Positions 1 to 12,644 of a DNA stretch of 64,000 bases are shown one piece after another. Made by a program: the position numbers and the translations under genes. This DNA is from Imbricaverruca yamaguchii (taxonomy: Eukaryota > Arthropoda > Thecostraca > Neoverrucidae), in contig JAOTOL010001144.1 of NCBI GenBank assembly GCA_034440575.1, positions 186,001-250,000 on the forward strand, given 5' to 3'. Below the pieces are notes generated by a model, which worked only from the letters and a program-made list of their open reading frames with translations, had not been told where the DNA came from and searched no databases. Positions within the stretch are counted from its first letter, which is position 1. Each line of letters begins with the position of its first letter.

Positions 1-432
1 GTGACATTGACGACCGCACGTGTTTTTATATATCGCATTTGTATGCAACATTGATATCACGGCTACGCAAGAAACCGATTTGATATTGACCACACACAGC
101 GGAACGCATCATTCAGATGACCACAGACGACCATGCGGCCTGCTTGCTGGATTTGTGCCACTCAACCCGCACACGACCCAGCCGACACCCAACGACGGCA
201 CGTCACAAGGCACCGTGACGTCGACATGGCGTCGGTGCTGCTGCCAGCCGTGCTGTGCATACCTGTGGCAGCTGCGGCCGAGGCGGCCGGCGGTTTTCTC
301 GACGACACCGACGCCACCCGTCGTACCCGAACATCTGCATGACCAGCGATGGGCAGCACCCGGTTAGTCGGCCCTAAGCGACGGCATGCGCTGCCACGGC
401 ACAATAGAGCGGCGGCCGCGGTCGGGCCGGCT

Positions 433-1725
433 GCAGGGCAATGTCAGCAGACTAGTGGTGCGTTAGTCTGGTAGCCCAGTTAGGCACACGGTACACCAGC
501 TGGGTGAGTGGCAGGGCAATGTCAGCAGACTAGTGGTGCGTTAGTCAGGTAGCCCAGTTAGGCACACGGTACACCAGCTGGGTGAGTGGCAGGGCAACGT
601 CAGCAGACTAGTGGTGCGTTAGTCTGGTAGCCCAGTTAGGCACACGGTACACCAGCTGGGTGAGTGGCAGGGCAACGTCAGCAGACTAGTGGTGCGTTAG
701 TCAGGTAGCCAGTTAGGCACACGGTACACCAGCTGGGTGAGCGGCAGGGCAATGTCAGCAGACTAGTGGTGCGTTAGTCTGGTAGCCCAGTTAGGCACAC
801 GGTACACCAGCTGGGTGAGCGGCAGGGCAATGTCAGCAGACTAGTGGTGCGTTAGTCTGGTAGCCCAGTTAGGCACACGGTACACCAGCTGGGTGAGTGG
901 CAGGGCAACGTCAGCAGACTAGTGGTGCGTTAGTCTGGTAGCCCAGTTAGGCACACGGTACACCAGCTGGGTGAGCGGCAGGGCAACGTCAGCAGACTAG
1001 TGGTGCGTTAGTCAGGTAGCCAGTTAGGCACACGGTACACCAGCTGGGTGAGCGGCAGGGCAATGTCAGCAGACTAGTGGTGCGTTAGTCAGGTAGCCCA
1101 GTTAGGCACACGGTACACCAGCTGGGTGAGCGGCAGGGCAATGTCAGCAGACTAGTGGTGCGTTAGTCTGGTAGCCAGTTAGGCACACGGTACACCAGCT
1201 GGGTGAGCGGCAGGGCAATGTCAGCAGACTAGTGGTGCGGTAGTCAGGTAGCCAGTTAGGCACACGGTACACTAGCTGGGTGAGCGGCAGGGCAATGTCA
1301 GCAGACTAGTGGTGCGTTAGTCTGGTAGCCCAGTTAGGCACACGGTACACCAGCTGGGTGAGCGGCAGGGCAATGTCAGCAGACTAGTGGTGCGTTAATC
1401 AGGTAGCCAGTTAGGCACACGGTCCACCAGCTGGGTGAGTGGCAGGGCAATGTCAGCAGACTAGTGGTGCGGTAGTCAGGTAGCCAGTTAGGCACACGGT
1501 ACACCAGCTGGGTGAGTGGCAGGGCAACGTCAGCAGACTAGTGGTGCGTTAGTCAGGTAGCCCAGTTAGGCACACGGTACACCAGCTGGGTGAGCGGCAG
1601 GGCAATGTCAGCAGACTAGTGGTGCGTTAGTCAGGTAGCCCAGTTAGGCACACGGTACACCAGCTGGGTGAGTGGCAGGGCAACGTCAGCAGACTAGTGG
1701 TGCGGTAGTCAGGTAGCCCAGAACA
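433..1725. repeat. Minisatellite, 78-bp unit, about 16 copies
   Basis: The unit begins GCAGGGCAATGTCAGCAGAC and ends near CAGCTGGGTGAG. Copies differ by C/T at one position (AATGTC or ACGTC), T/A in GTCTGG versus GTCAGG, and loss of single bases in GTAGCCCAG. Many copies are 77 bp as a result. There is no coding meaning: the frame breaks at each length change. Confidence 0.97.
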
Positions 1726-2036
1726 CCCAGTCACACGACTGCTGACGCACGGTATGGTATACGGCGTGATCAAGATGGCATCTACTCGGCTTACATGCGG
1801 ACATACAAACCAATAAATTGCCCTTAGCCTTACGAGCATGGAAAACCTCCACCAGGTGCTACCAATGGAAGGTGTGATATACCTTTGTAATCAGACTCTC
1901 AACTCACATTGGCTTTGCACCTCTTTTTCGGCTGCTGAGCCCAATTTCCCCACAAGAGCCAACTGTTTCCCTATACCATAGGATGCTTCTCAATGACAAT
2001 GTTGTAACACCGTGTGCTACTACAAGCGAGAGTACC

Positions 2037-2218
2037 AGCCACGTATAGTTTCCAGCCATGCTATATAGCCCCAGCGTCCCAGCCACGTACAGTCTCCAGC
2101 CATGCTATATAGCCCCAGAGTCACAGCCACGTATAGTCTCCAGCCATGCTATATAGCCCCAGAGTCCCAGCCACGTATAGTCTCCAGCCATGCTATATAG
2201 CCCTAGAGTCCCAGCCAT
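2037..2218. repeat. Tandem repeat, 44-bp unit, about 4 copies
   Basis: Units begin AGCCACGTATAGTCTCCAGC and contain CATGCTATATAGCCC. The copies are nearly identical. Confidence 0.93.
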
Positions 2219-2822
2219 GCGAAAGACTTCCGGCGACGCCAACAGAGATCACGAGACACCAGAAGGTGCCGCTGCCGTAAGGTTGGTGTGCTGTACACAA
2301 GCCGATGCCACCAGTCGCTGTCGTGTGCAAACAAATACAAACAGTGACACACCCTCAGCTTTTCTTGAAAAATAGGAGATGGAAATGTAGAGCTTTGAGT
2401 CAAAATACGTTAGCAGTTTTGCGGAGTATCATACGATGGCGGCCATGCTCGATACGCAAGCAAACAAGCGAGTAATTCGTAGATAAGCTCTGGCATCCTT
2501 GAGACAGTTGATGAACTTCCAGCAGTCTGCTCAACACAGGCAGAAAAGTTGCAAGCTTCATCTTGTCCAGACTACCCCCCTTTCCTTTCATTCATTCCTT
2601 GCACTAAATTGCGCTGATGGAGGCTTTTGACTAGAAGCCTAGCACCAGCTCAGCACTTAACGGAATGAGTAACAGTATTTCCTGTAGCACCTTGAAACCT
2701 CTCAAAGCTATCAGAGAAGAGCTGAAATGATTGTGATTATCGCGTAAGCCTAGCTACCCCGGACACCTCATGAAATGGCTGAGCATTTCATGAATCGCCG
2801 TTTTGCAACCGATGTCAAAGAT
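2219..2822. other. Unassigned unique-looking sequence
   Basis: Short open frames only, with no recognisable protein, RNA or repeat. Confidence 0.5.
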
Positions 2823-2856
2823 GCATATATATATATATATTGATATATATATAGTA

Positions 2857-2907
<51 letters not shown>
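2823..2907. repeat. (TA)n microsatellite
   Basis: About 85 bp of alternating TA with two interruptions near 2840 and 2853. Confidence 0.97.
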
Positions 2908-2909
<2 letters not shown>

Positions 2910-2910
<1 letters not shown>

Positions 2911-3745
2911 GGGACACGGAACCCAAAGAAGAGGGAAGGACCATTTGCTCACGGGCGGCAGGATGAAACTGAGAGGATGAGGTGACACGGGAGGCAGTGC
3001 TGCGACTTGTGCGTCGACAGTCGGCACTGTGTGACCTCTGCCGCACCTTGGGAGGCTGGCCGATCGCTGTGGATAGACTGACCATCACACACAGTGCCTC
3101 GATGTACGCTGACAGTGATCAGCAACCAGAGAATGCTCCAGTTCCCGACTAATGGCGAGTCTCAGGGAAAATCGACTGAGATGTTCAGGTAGCGTTGGAG
3201 AACCAAACATTCAGCTTCAGTTGACCGCGTGATCAGCAGCAATGCTCTTTCTCATTATCCGTCGATCTTCACCCAATTGCAAGTGACCAAGAACCTACAC
3301 CCGGACACATGCACATACAAGTCGGTCGGGAGACGAACATCTGGTGAAGCTCGACATTACTGTCGCAGATTCATGCACGTGCTGTCGGGCATGCAGTGCA
3401 GGGCTACCGTTGGTGCTGGACTTACATTACACCACTCCACGGTCATGCCGCCTGTCCAGCGGCGGCGCATGTCGAAGCTCTAGTATAGCCACGCCATATA
3501 CCTAGTCTATCGCCACACACTACTGTCGGCGGCACATCTGGAAGCTTCAGTATTGCCAATATTCACGGTATTGCCATACAGGCGGCGGCCGGCTGCCATG
3601 ACACGACCTGGCACCAGCTGACACTCACTGGTGGTGGCAGACGATACGCTGCCGTTGGCGCCGGCACACTTCTGCGGCAGGACGCGGCGCGGTGGCGGAG
3701 CGCTCGCCGTCCGAGACACCGCAGATTTGACCTGCGCGGGAGAAC
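2910..3745. other. Unassigned sequence before the 36-bp array
   Basis: GC-rich in its second half. Only short frames are present and nothing is recognised. Confidence 0.4.
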
Positions 3746-3747
3746 TG

Positions 3748-4250
3748 GGTCACACTGTGGTACACTTGAACCGTGGTGAAAAATCCGGTCAGACTATGAC
3801 ACACACGACCTGCGGAATGGTGGATCACACTGTGGTACACACGACCTGCGGAATGGTCGGTCACACTGTGACACACATGACCTACGGAATGGTAGGTCAC
3901 ACTGTGGTACATATGACCTGCGGAATGGTGGGTCACAATGTGGCACACATGACCTGCGGAATGGTAGGTCACACTGTAGCAAACATGACCTCCGGAATGG
4001 TGGGTCACACTGTGGTACACATGACCTGCGGAATGGTGGGTCACACTGTGGTACACATGACCTGCAGAATGGTGGGTCACACTGTGGTACACATGACCTG
4101 CGGAATGGTGGGTCACACTGTGGTACACATGACTTCCGGAATGGTGGGTCACACTGTGGTACATATGACCTGCGGAATGGTGGGTCACACTGTGGTACAC
4201 ATGACCTGCGGAATGGTGGGTCACACTGTGGTACATATGACCCGCGGGGG
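3748..4250. repeat. Minisatellite, 36-bp unit, about 14 copies, open on both strands
   Basis: The unit contains CACACTGTGGTACACATGAC and TGCGGAATGGTGGGT. Because 36 is divisible by 3, each frame repeats a fixed 12-residue peptide. Examples are HTVVHMTCGMVG on plus, and GHVYHSVTHHSA and a Pro/Cys-rich version on minus. No splice or start context supports translation, so the open frames of 213, 239 and 161 codons are treated as artefacts. Confidence 0.95.
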
Positions 4251-4254
4251 AGGG

Positions 4255-5700
4255 AGCACGATAAGACCGTAGCACACATGGACCGTGTAAGGGCAAGGTC
4301 GCTCTGTGGAGTCCATTACCACACCGTGGCCTGTGGCGTGGCACTGATTTAATGACTTAGATGCCTACCACGAGTCTTGCGCCCATTTGTTGTGGTGGTG
4401 ATAAAGAGGCATTTTGCACCCATTTGCTGTGGTAGTGGTGAGAGGTTACTGGCCGTTTTGTGCCTATTTGAGGTGGTTGTGATGGTATATACCCAAGTGA
4501 TGGTTAATAGAAAGCTATGTAATGACATTATAATCAAACAAATTACACTGAAATGATAGGAAAAGGAAATACCACGTACGATTGCTAAAGCATAGGAACA
4601 AACAATTTCAATCTGCTGCTGTTCGGATTCCACGCTACGTCTAAGTTCATATGTTTAGTACATGGAAAACCTAAACGGCATCTGATCGTTTCAAGGTCAC
4701 CACGGGTAATGGGTGGTACTCGCTGCAGATACTGATTGGATCTCGCACAGCTCAGCTAGTAGGCAACCAGACGGCCCGACAGCTAGACATCCAGATAACC
4801 AAACGGCTAGACAGTCTGGCAGCCAGGCAGCCAGCTCGACAATCAGACCATCGATATTACGATACCCTGGACGAAAGCCAGGAAGGTGGCCAGACCACGT
4901 GACCAGTACGAGGATAGACGATCACAGGGTCTCCATGACAGTGCCTCTCATGAGGAGCCTCGCAAGCCCACCCGGGGCGTAATGCGGCCGGCCGCTTATT
5001 ACGGGGCATCAGCACCACAGTTCAGGGGATATCCCTGCCCGCCTCCCGAGGATATCTATACACGAATTCACAGCATTTATATTCGACTGCAAATGACATC
5101 TGCACCGGAGTCCAGGAGGTATCCCGGCGTGAAGTCCGCGTCTTTTCATCCGCACAATGGCACGATAGGTTCAAACCAGGATCGTCCACGTCTGTCTGTC
5201 CAGGTAATTGACACGTTTGCATGGGCAGCGGGAACTGGAATGTCCGCCTAAATCAGCGCAGGGTCGCATTTGTCATCCCATAAAACGTTTGTGGTACCAA
5301 AAGTATATTCAGATGCAGTGCGAGATGAAACCCTTTCCCCACGCAGGATTTCGGTAATGGGAATGGATTCGTTTTTTTATTTACTTTAAGCACAGAAATG
5401 GTGCACATCTCCATGTCGCATCATTTTTGTTGTTGTATTGCTTCTGTTATTACCTACCTACTTCCTTATGGACAAGGAAAGTGATCGGAGGGAAGTTGAG
5501 GTTCAAGTGATGCTGCGGCTGGTGCGAGACCACCAATTGTTTCGTGCTACTAGCAGCAAGAGGAATCGCTTTGCCCACGTGAGTTCGAAGTATTGTGAAC
5601 ATTACACTTTTACAGACATCGCCATAGTCGGATATGCAGAAATAATTAACTGTACTTGAACTTTGAAAGTCATCCTATTAGGCAGAAATAAGGCAATAAT
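4255..5700. other. Unassigned, with a short degenerate repeat at 4770-4850
   Basis: At 4770-4850 a degenerate CAGCTAGACA/CAGCCAGGCA repeat of about 19 bp is seen. The rest is unique-looking with no recognisable gene. Confidence 0.4.
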
Positions 5701-5703
5701 CAC

Positions 5704-6012
5704 ACCGCGCAGTGCCTACCAGCGCCTACATTTTGTCCATATGTGGCGTCGTCTTCCGGAACGTTTTGAAAAGCTGAGTTGTCTGTCTAGTTATAAATTG
5801 AGGTCAATGGAAAAGACGTGACCCTAAAACGCTGCGTTCCGTGATGGTGGTCGTCTAATTCGCATCCCTCACTGAAACTGATCAAATAACTACTGAACTA
5901 GATTCTGAAAGCACGGACGCGATGCTATAATATTTAGAATGAATTGAATATAAAATATTTTCATTTTAACATGCAACAAACCAATATTAAAACGTCCCAA
6001 AAGGTGAAGCTC
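5704..6012. repeat. Interspersed repeat family 1, copy 1 (about 300 bp)
   Basis: The segment from GCAGTGCCTACCAGCGCCTA to CCCAAAAGGTG aligns with 21541-21853. Shared blocks include GAGTTGTCTGTCTAGTT, AAAACGCTGC and GTGATGGTGGTCG. No coding capacity is seen and the class is unknown. Confidence 0.85.
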
Positions 6013-6169
6013 AGGCCTGGTTCAATACCAAAAAGCTACTAAAAAATATGCGGACATAATATGTTCGTCACTGCCACTTCAATATTAACATAAAGCTTTC
6101 AAAATAGCGACTAGTTCTGACGAATACACGATTCATATGGCGGGAGTGACCATGGATTGAATGAGCAGT

Positions 6170-7255
6170 GCAGCGGGACATGGTGAGCTATACAGACGAC
6201 AGTGGGGCTGACGGGACGTGACAGGCTACACAGACGACAGTGGGGCTGACGGGACGTGACAGGCTACACAGACGACAGTGGGGCTGACGGGACGTGACAG
6301 GCTACACAGACGACAGTGGGGCTGACGGGACATGGTGAGCTACACAGACGACAGTGGGGCTGACGGGACATGGTGAGCTACACGGACGACAGTGGGGCTG
6401 ACGGGACATGGTGAGCTACACGGACGACAGTGGGGCTGACGGGACCTGACAGGCTACACGGACAACAGTGGGGCTGACGGGACCTGACAGGCTACACAGA
6501 CGACAGTGGGGCTGACGGGACGTGGTGAACTACACAGACGACAGTGGGGCTGACGGGACGTGGTGAGCTACACAGGCGACAGTGGGGCTGACGGGACGTG
6601 ACGGGCTACACAGACGACAGTGGGGCTGACGGGACGTGACGGGCTACACAGACGACAGTGGGGCTGACGGGACATGGTGAGCTACACAGACGACAGTGGG
6701 GCCGACGGGACGTGACAGGCTACACAGACGACAGTGGGGCTGACGGGACGTGGTGAGCTACACAGACGACAGTGGGGCTGACGGGACGTGGTGAGCTACA
6801 CAGACGACAGTGGGGCTGACGGGAGGGCTAACAGACGACAGTGGGGCTGACGGGACGTGACAGGCTACACAGACGACAGTGGGGCTGGGGACGTAGGGGC
6901 TGCATCAGACGACAGTGGGGCTGACGACGTGTGGCTACACAGACGACAGTGGGGCTGACGGGACATGGTGAGCTACACAGACGACAGTGGGGCTGACGGG
7001 ACATGGTGAGCTACACAGACGACAGTGGGGCTGACGGGACGTGGTGAGCTACACAGACGACAGTGGGGCTGACGGGACATGGTGAGCTACACAGACGACA
7101 GTGGGGCTGACGGGACGTGACTGAGCTACACAGGCGACAGTGGGGCTGACGGGACGTGACAGGCTACACAGACGACAGTGGGGCTGACGGGACGTGGTGA
7201 GCTACACAGGCGACAGTGTGGCTGACGGGACGTGGTGAGCTACACAGACGACATG
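6170..7255. repeat. Minisatellite, 38-bp unit, about 28 copies
   Basis: The unit contains CTACACAGACGACAGTGGGG and CTGACGGGACGTG. Two interleaved variants differ at GACAGG versus TGGTGAG after GGGACR. Local deletions occur near 6830-6930. Confidence 0.97.
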
Positions 7256-7259
7256 GGCC

Positions 7260-8160
7260 TAATTGGTTGTGGTAAACTATACATTCAATGTCTGAAGTGG
7301 AAAAGTATGCCGAGATACACAGCGAACGAACTATCGCAGGAACAGTGGCAGTCTACATCACGCCACGCCACGTCACGTGTCCAGCATAAGTTAGACTGGA
7401 TCCGGTATCAGCAGGATACGCCATACGGCATCAACTCACCGCCAACCGGTCCACTTCATCCTCGTCATCGTCCCGCTTGGCACCTGCAAAGGAACATCTG
7501 GTCAGATCGTAGTCAGAGTCGCGCCACAGCCAGCATACGGCCTCACTCAACGCGCGCCACAGCCTTAGTCTTTAGTGGAGAACTGGAAAAATACCTCGGG
7601 ATCCGGGAGGAAAACCAGGGACACCCGGTCAAATATTCTTATTTTTACAATGGCATTGCGGAGATACGGCACAAAGTTAATTGTATGGCAAATTTTGTTT
7701 CCGTCCACGAGATGAACTGCCCCAAAAAACTGTAAAATTATGCATTTCAGTGATTCTCAGCTCACACCTATTTATGAACATTACGTTGCATGCGGCTTTC
7801 AGACCGTGCCGAATATTACCAATCCTGGAGACCGCAATCAGGAGCGAATTAGCCGAGACGACATGTAAGGCCTGGTTGTCAACCTATATTTATTTGACGG
7901 TTTTGCTGATGGTCATGAACACGAAAGTGAAGACCACAGCGTGTGGCGGCACGGAAAAGGATCTTCCAATTGATATGTCAAGAAAGTCCACGCCGATATC
8001 AATCTTTCAGCAACCTGTGCACGTGCTTATGAAAATGTGCTCCAAGAAACGTGGCAAAAGCTCAGCTCTCGTGAGATGTCGTTTTCCGATGGTCGCATGG
8101 ACAGATGTGGAAAACAGTTCACACTGGGGAGTTGTAATTTTTCATTTTGTTTATATTCTT
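7260..8160. other. Unassigned sequence between the 38-bp array and a LINE fragment
   Basis: Open frames of 167 and 168 codons occur on plus, but neither resembles a known family or has a convincing start. It may be decayed retrotransposon sequence belonging to the fragment at 8165. Confidence 0.3.
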
Positions 8161-8164
8161 ACAG

Positions 8165-8470
8165 TCAAATTGTCGTTTGTTGCATGAGCGTTGTCATTCT
8201 CACACCGCAAGGTGCTGTTGTTTTTCGCACTCCAGCACCAAAGATCACTGGCATGTCAGGGGAGAAATCGGACAAATATGCCGTGTGTTGAGAGCAAGAT
8301 TTTTTTTTGCCAGCGTAGGAAAAACGCAGCATTTCGCATCGCATGGACAATAGCAGCCCGTGAGTATCCACCAGCGCGCTAGCTGTGGGAGACGTACGAA
8401 ATCCTATGGTAATTATTCGCAATGCAGTGTGATGCGTTGTATCTAACATTCGCTTCGAGACCGTCAATGC
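8165..8470 (-). pseudogene. Non-LTR retrotransposon fragment (post-RT region)
   Basis: Reading the minus strand gives LDTTHHTALRIITIGFRTSP followed by SALVDTHGLLL and RCEMLRFSYAG. This is the conserved region after the reverse transcriptase palm in Jockey-like elements (L--VHH-ALRI-TG-FRTSP---L----) and matches two other fragments in this window at 47.7 and 55.5 kb. No catalytic RT motifs remain in this piece. It is a 5'-truncated, decayed copy. Confidence 0.8.
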
Positions 8471-8474
8471 ACCA

Positions 8475-9650
8475 TCATATATCTAACCCCCTTATCCTAA
8501 TATAAAGCCCCTTGTCCTCCCACTTTTGGCTGAGCTATTGCTGCGACACATCATCATGCCTCAAAGCCTTTAAAATATTTACACTGAACAAAAAAGGGTG
8601 CTAAATGGAACAGTCACAAAGGTCGATAAAAATTCCAATGGGGATACAGGCAAGAGGGGTGGAGGGCCAAGACTGGCTATGTCTTACGATTCCCCCAGGC
8701 GCGTATGATTGGGTTCGAGGTCTCACCGGTCTCCCAGGTGTGGGACTGGGTTCCAACGTCTGAGAGCTCTTAGGACTAGTACTGGGACCAGTTCGACTTC
8801 GAGACCAATTACGCGACACTGAGGCCATTATCCGAGGGCAAGAACAGCCAACAGGTCTCAATCCGACCAGCTACGTCACGACCACCATGACGTCATTGTC
8901 ACACAAATTAACTTTTTGTATATAAGACCAACGGTGCACCGCAACCCATTAACTGGAAATAGCTACATTAATAAATACACGCAAAGCACAAACTAAACCA
9001 TGAAAGAACCAAGTGTACTAACGCAAGTATCCAGTTCAATTATGCGCCTCACCCCCCCCCCCCCACAAAAAAGGGACATGTGGGGCATTTCGTGCTTCTC
9101 CAACAATTCAACGAGTAATGCATAGCTAAGCCGGTGCGTCTCCACTTGCGACCAACAGCGAATCAAAGCTGCTGTTACAGTGTGATTTTGAGATTTGGAC
9201 TCTGGAAAACCAATGTGTTACGGCCGCCTAGCGTGTGTTCGTCCTCGATAAAACAATCTCGGCAAACGGTGCCAGTGGATCACCGTCCTGAAGCCGCCAG
9301 TGATCATTGCGGCAGACTTGAACACGACCGCCAGAGTTTCCCCTCGCATCACCATGTGCAGGGACATGTGTATGTCCGGAGTGCATGCTCGTGCGGCCCA
9401 GACGGATGGCCCCAGCAACGTTCCAGCACAGGACATCGGCCGGCAGCGGCGCACTGCCCTGTCCCAAATAACACCAATGTGGAGGTCGGCCCAGAGGACA
9501 AGCGTGCCAACGCCGAGATCACGCCCATCCGCCAGGCGGCATGAATACATGAAAGTCTGAGTGGAGCGGCGTGCGCCAGCTCCGCCGGCGACAATGGAGG
9601 TCGTGTCGGCGCGTTACACATGCCCCTCCCACGCACGGCACAGAACACAG
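8475..9650. other. Unassigned; moderately GC-rich, open frames on both strands at 9.13-9.56 kb
   Basis: Overlapping frames of 136 codons (plus) and 110 codons (minus) at 9134-9550 were read and match nothing recognisable. A poly(C) run of 11 lies near 9051. Confidence 0.3.
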
Positions 9651-9654
9651 CTGG

Positions 9655-10030
9655 ACAGCGCGGGCCCGTCCGGGGTAGGTCACAGCGGGATAGCACGGGC
9701 CCGTCCGGGGTAGGTCACATAGCGATAGCACGGGCCCGTCCGGGGTAGGTCACAGCGGGATAGCACGGGCCCGTCCGGGGTAGGTCACAGCGGGATAGCA
9801 CGGGCCCGTCCGGGGTAGGTCACATAGCGATAGCACGGGCCCGTCCGGGGTAGGTCACAGCGGGATAGCACGGGCCCGTCCGGGGTAGGTCACAGCGGGA
9901 TAGCACGGGCCCGTCCGGGGTAGGTCACATAGCGATAGCACGGGCCGGTCCGGGGTAGGTCACATAGCGATAGCACGGGCCCGTCCGGGGTAGGTCACAG
10001 AGGGATAGCACGGGCCGGTCCGGGGCTGGT
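9655..10030. repeat. Minisatellite, 35-bp unit, about 10.5 copies with a 3-unit higher order
   Basis: The unit contains GATAGCACGGGCCCGTCCGG and GGTAGGTCAC. Two variants, after CACAGCGG and after CATAGCGA, follow one another in the order G,T,G,G,T,G,G,T,T. This implies duplication of a three-unit block. A degenerate GC-rich tail and (GTCA)n follow at 10020-10080. Confidence 0.95.
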
Positions 10031-10140
10031 CAGTCCGCCCTGTCCGGGCGGGTCAGTCAGTCAGTCAGTCACAGCGGGACAGCGCGGGGCGGCCCGGGCT
10101 GGTCACAGCGGACCAGTGTGGGGTTTTCCCCAGAGGGTTG

Positions 10141-10301
10141 GATTGGATTGGATTGTGGCTTTACGACGCACTCAACAGCTGAGGCCATATGCCGCCGCCT
10201 GCCTCCCACCCTGGCGGGAAGGGCGGGCATCGCGGGGAATCCAACTCCGTACCTCTGGCTTGCCAGACTCTCAGCTTAACTACTGAGCTACCGACGCCCT
10301 G
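10141..10301 (-). repeat. tRNA-derived SINE (subfamily 1) with 13-bp target duplication
   Basis: On minus the head reads GGGCGTCGGTAGCTCAGTAG (A-box like), with a degenerate B box (AGTTGGATTCC). The 3' end is an (ATCC)n tail at the left edge. Flanks are identical: CCCCAGAGGGTTG at 10128-10140 and 10302-10314. It shares its body with the copy at 24278-24431. Confidence 0.93.
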
Positions 10302-10314
10302 CCCCAGAGGGTTG

Positions 10315-10880
10315 AGCGGGGCGGTCCAGGACTGCTTCGCGAGGGTCCGGGGTTACCCCACAGAGTTGGGAGTACCTCACATACACTGGGGTGTGGTGGG
10401 GCGTGATGGGGTGGGGATACCCTATGTGTGCCCTCGAGCTGTCAGGCGTCCAGCCGTGCTGTCTGTAGCAGCGGCGTGACCGATCAGCCTGTCCGAGGCG
10501 AGTCGTGCATCGGGCACCGGACACGGCGCCGTCGCCGTGCCAGTGGTGATATTTCAGTGCAGGTGATGAAACCTTGGCTGAGAACATCCAGTCACAAGAC
10601 AACGTCGTGCCGAGGAGGGCATGGAAAGGTGCCAAGTCGCCATTCCATGCCACACCGCGGGCAGCAGCGGTGAGACTGGCCCCCGCAGCGGCGGTCATTG
10701 CCCAGATACGGTGGGTACACAGTGGACAGTGAGTGGTGGCGGTACGCGCAGACTGGCCACAGGCAGTGGTGCGGCTACAGAACATGCTCGCTATGGAGCC
10801 GCTACCCACTGGTACCGCCACCCCGGCCGCAGCGCCTTTTCATGAGCGAACAGAGGCGAGGTCACTCTCCTCTGCCTACT
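10315..10880. other. Unassigned GC-rich stretch
   Basis: A 177-codon minus frame and several short plus frames overlap here. None resembles a known protein, and no splice-supported exon was recognised. Confidence 0.3.
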
Positions 10881-10884
10881 TAAT

Positions 10885-12181
10885 TTGGGCACATCCTTCG
10901 AGTAAATGGATCACGGCAAACTTCCAACAGCTGCCTACAGCTGACGTCCAATGGCTCCACTCCTACCGCTGTAACCATACCCGAAGCGTTTCAATCACAG
11001 ATCATTACTGGCACGGGTACGCCTCATGACCGCGATGGAACAGCATCGGCGTGTTCCAGGGGTCCTGGGACCTCTGCTGTTCTGTGTGTTCACGAATGAC
11101 TTGAGCTACTTTGCGCCTGAGGCCCATGTCATCCAGTCACCGATGACACTCAGATTATTGAGTTTGGCCAGGAATTCGACGTGGGCTCCGTGATCGGCTG
11201 CGTATAGCACATCCCCACTCCCTCCCTCCACTGGACAGATGGTTCAGTGACAATTCACTGAAGACTTACACAGTAAAAACTCAGCTGATGATGTTTGTCA
11301 GCAGCCAAAACCCTTGCGTGGCACGCCACGGATAGTAGTCAACTTCCGTGGAGGAACCATCCATTTGTAGAGCACCGTGCGAAAAATCGGATTGATATTT
11401 TACCCGTGCCTGCAGTGGGACGTCCAAGGCCCTGCAAAGCATAGCTGACTCGGAAATGCTTCGGAGTTCTGATCGGCCTCAGTCACATGTCACAGGCTCC
11501 CTCTCATGAAGACCATTCCGCTCACTTTCTCACGAAGACCGAAGACCATTCCGCTCACTCTCACGTTCGATACTGCGAATCCGTGTTTGGCAACTATTCC
11601 GAAAGACAAATCGCGAACAGCTCCAGAAAATCATTAGTTTTTCCGCGAGAATCGCGAAAATCTGGACACATATCGGACGTGCTGAGAAGGTTCACTCATA
11701 CTTCTAGGCCAGATCACTTTTAAGCGCCTTGACCGTTGTCACCGTCTCTCAACACATTCATAACATTCCTCAGTGCGGTGAGCCTTCTACTCTTTTCTCT
11801 TCCTTTCAAATCAACTCCATCTAGCGCTCCAGGCAGACTCGGCAGGATGGATCGCTCCACTTGTCCCCGCGATCCGAGTCGAGACGGGCCGGCGGCGTTT
11901 TGGTCACCCAGTGTATGTCATGTGAACCGAGTGCCACCTGACGTGGTCCGTCTGAAGCCACACCCTTTCAAGCGGACTGTGCGGAAGCTTTTTAATGACT
12001 GGACCGGGTTGTCGTTTTTTGTTTGTTTCTTTTTGTTTCAACCGTGTGCATAGTTGCCATACCTCGCCATCTTTTAACTCGTGGCGCGGGGTTAAGAATA
12101 GTTACTACTTGTGTAACTATAAGTGTGGCCCAGAGGGCGTAAAATTAACGAATGAATAAATAAATAAATCAACAAATAAAA
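10885..12181 (+). pseudogene. 5'-truncated non-LTR retrotransposon (Jockey/I/CR1-like RT) with 3' tail
   Basis: Plus-strand frames, broken by shifts, give ADVQWLHSYRCNHTRSVSI, then VPGVLGPLLFCVFTNDLSYF (RT block of the GVPQGSVLGPLLF type). Around 11139 a decayed YADD box reads T-D-D-T-Q-I, followed by WFSDNSLKTYTVKTQLMMF (the W---N-LKLN--KT motif). At 11590-11720 NREQLQKIISFSARI resembles the post-RT region. The copy ends in (AATA)n at 12150-12180, the usual 3' tail. It is the only LINE fragment here on the plus strand. Several frameshifts and a damaged active site show it is dead. Confidence 0.8.
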
Positions 12182-12636
12182 AGGCAATCAATCGGTTCTC
12201 TTCACAGCACCTGCCACCAACAGTACCGATCGTTCACCACCTGTCGTCTCCGCTACTCTCGACCTCCACGCTGTCAGCTGGCTAACTGACAGCGTCATGG
12301 AGAGACGCTAAACTGCCTGCAGTCGCCACAGTCACCCTTCAGGCAGCGTGGTCACACATTTGACGGTGGCCGGCACACATCGGCCTAGGACCCGTGTCGG
12401 AGCGAGACCGCGGCCGCGCCACATACAAACACAACGCGCATAATGCCGGCCGGCTCCCCAGGCCGCGACACACACAGCCTGCATACATTAAATCGGCCAA
12501 CAAACAAACGACCGAAATGTCACACGGGGAAGTTACAACACACGTGAGCAGCACTAGCCCGCGCCATAGGCCCCGGTACGTCACAACGGGGTCACACCTT
12601 CACAGTGGAACACCACCTCCGCCTGACACATGCCGG
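12182..12636. other. Unassigned; ends in a diverged unit of the 31-bp minisatellite
   Basis: Nothing coding is recognised. The last 40 bases (GGAACACCACCTCCGCC...) resemble the array that resumes at 13313. Confidence 0.45.
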
Positions 12637-12644
12637 CAACATCA

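Noticed and set aside
433..1725. CRISPR-like array
   Set aside because: Units are adjacent and near-identical with no unique spacers, and the window is eukaryotic. The same reasoning applies to all other arrays.
8700..8770. Plus-oriented tRNA SINE
   Set aside because: GGGTTCGAGGTCTC resembles a B box, but there is no A box at the right distance and no shared SINE body.
9218..9560. Membrane protein on the minus strand
   Set aside because: Hydrophobic stretches exist, but an equally long frame runs on the other strand, and no family match or start context is seen.
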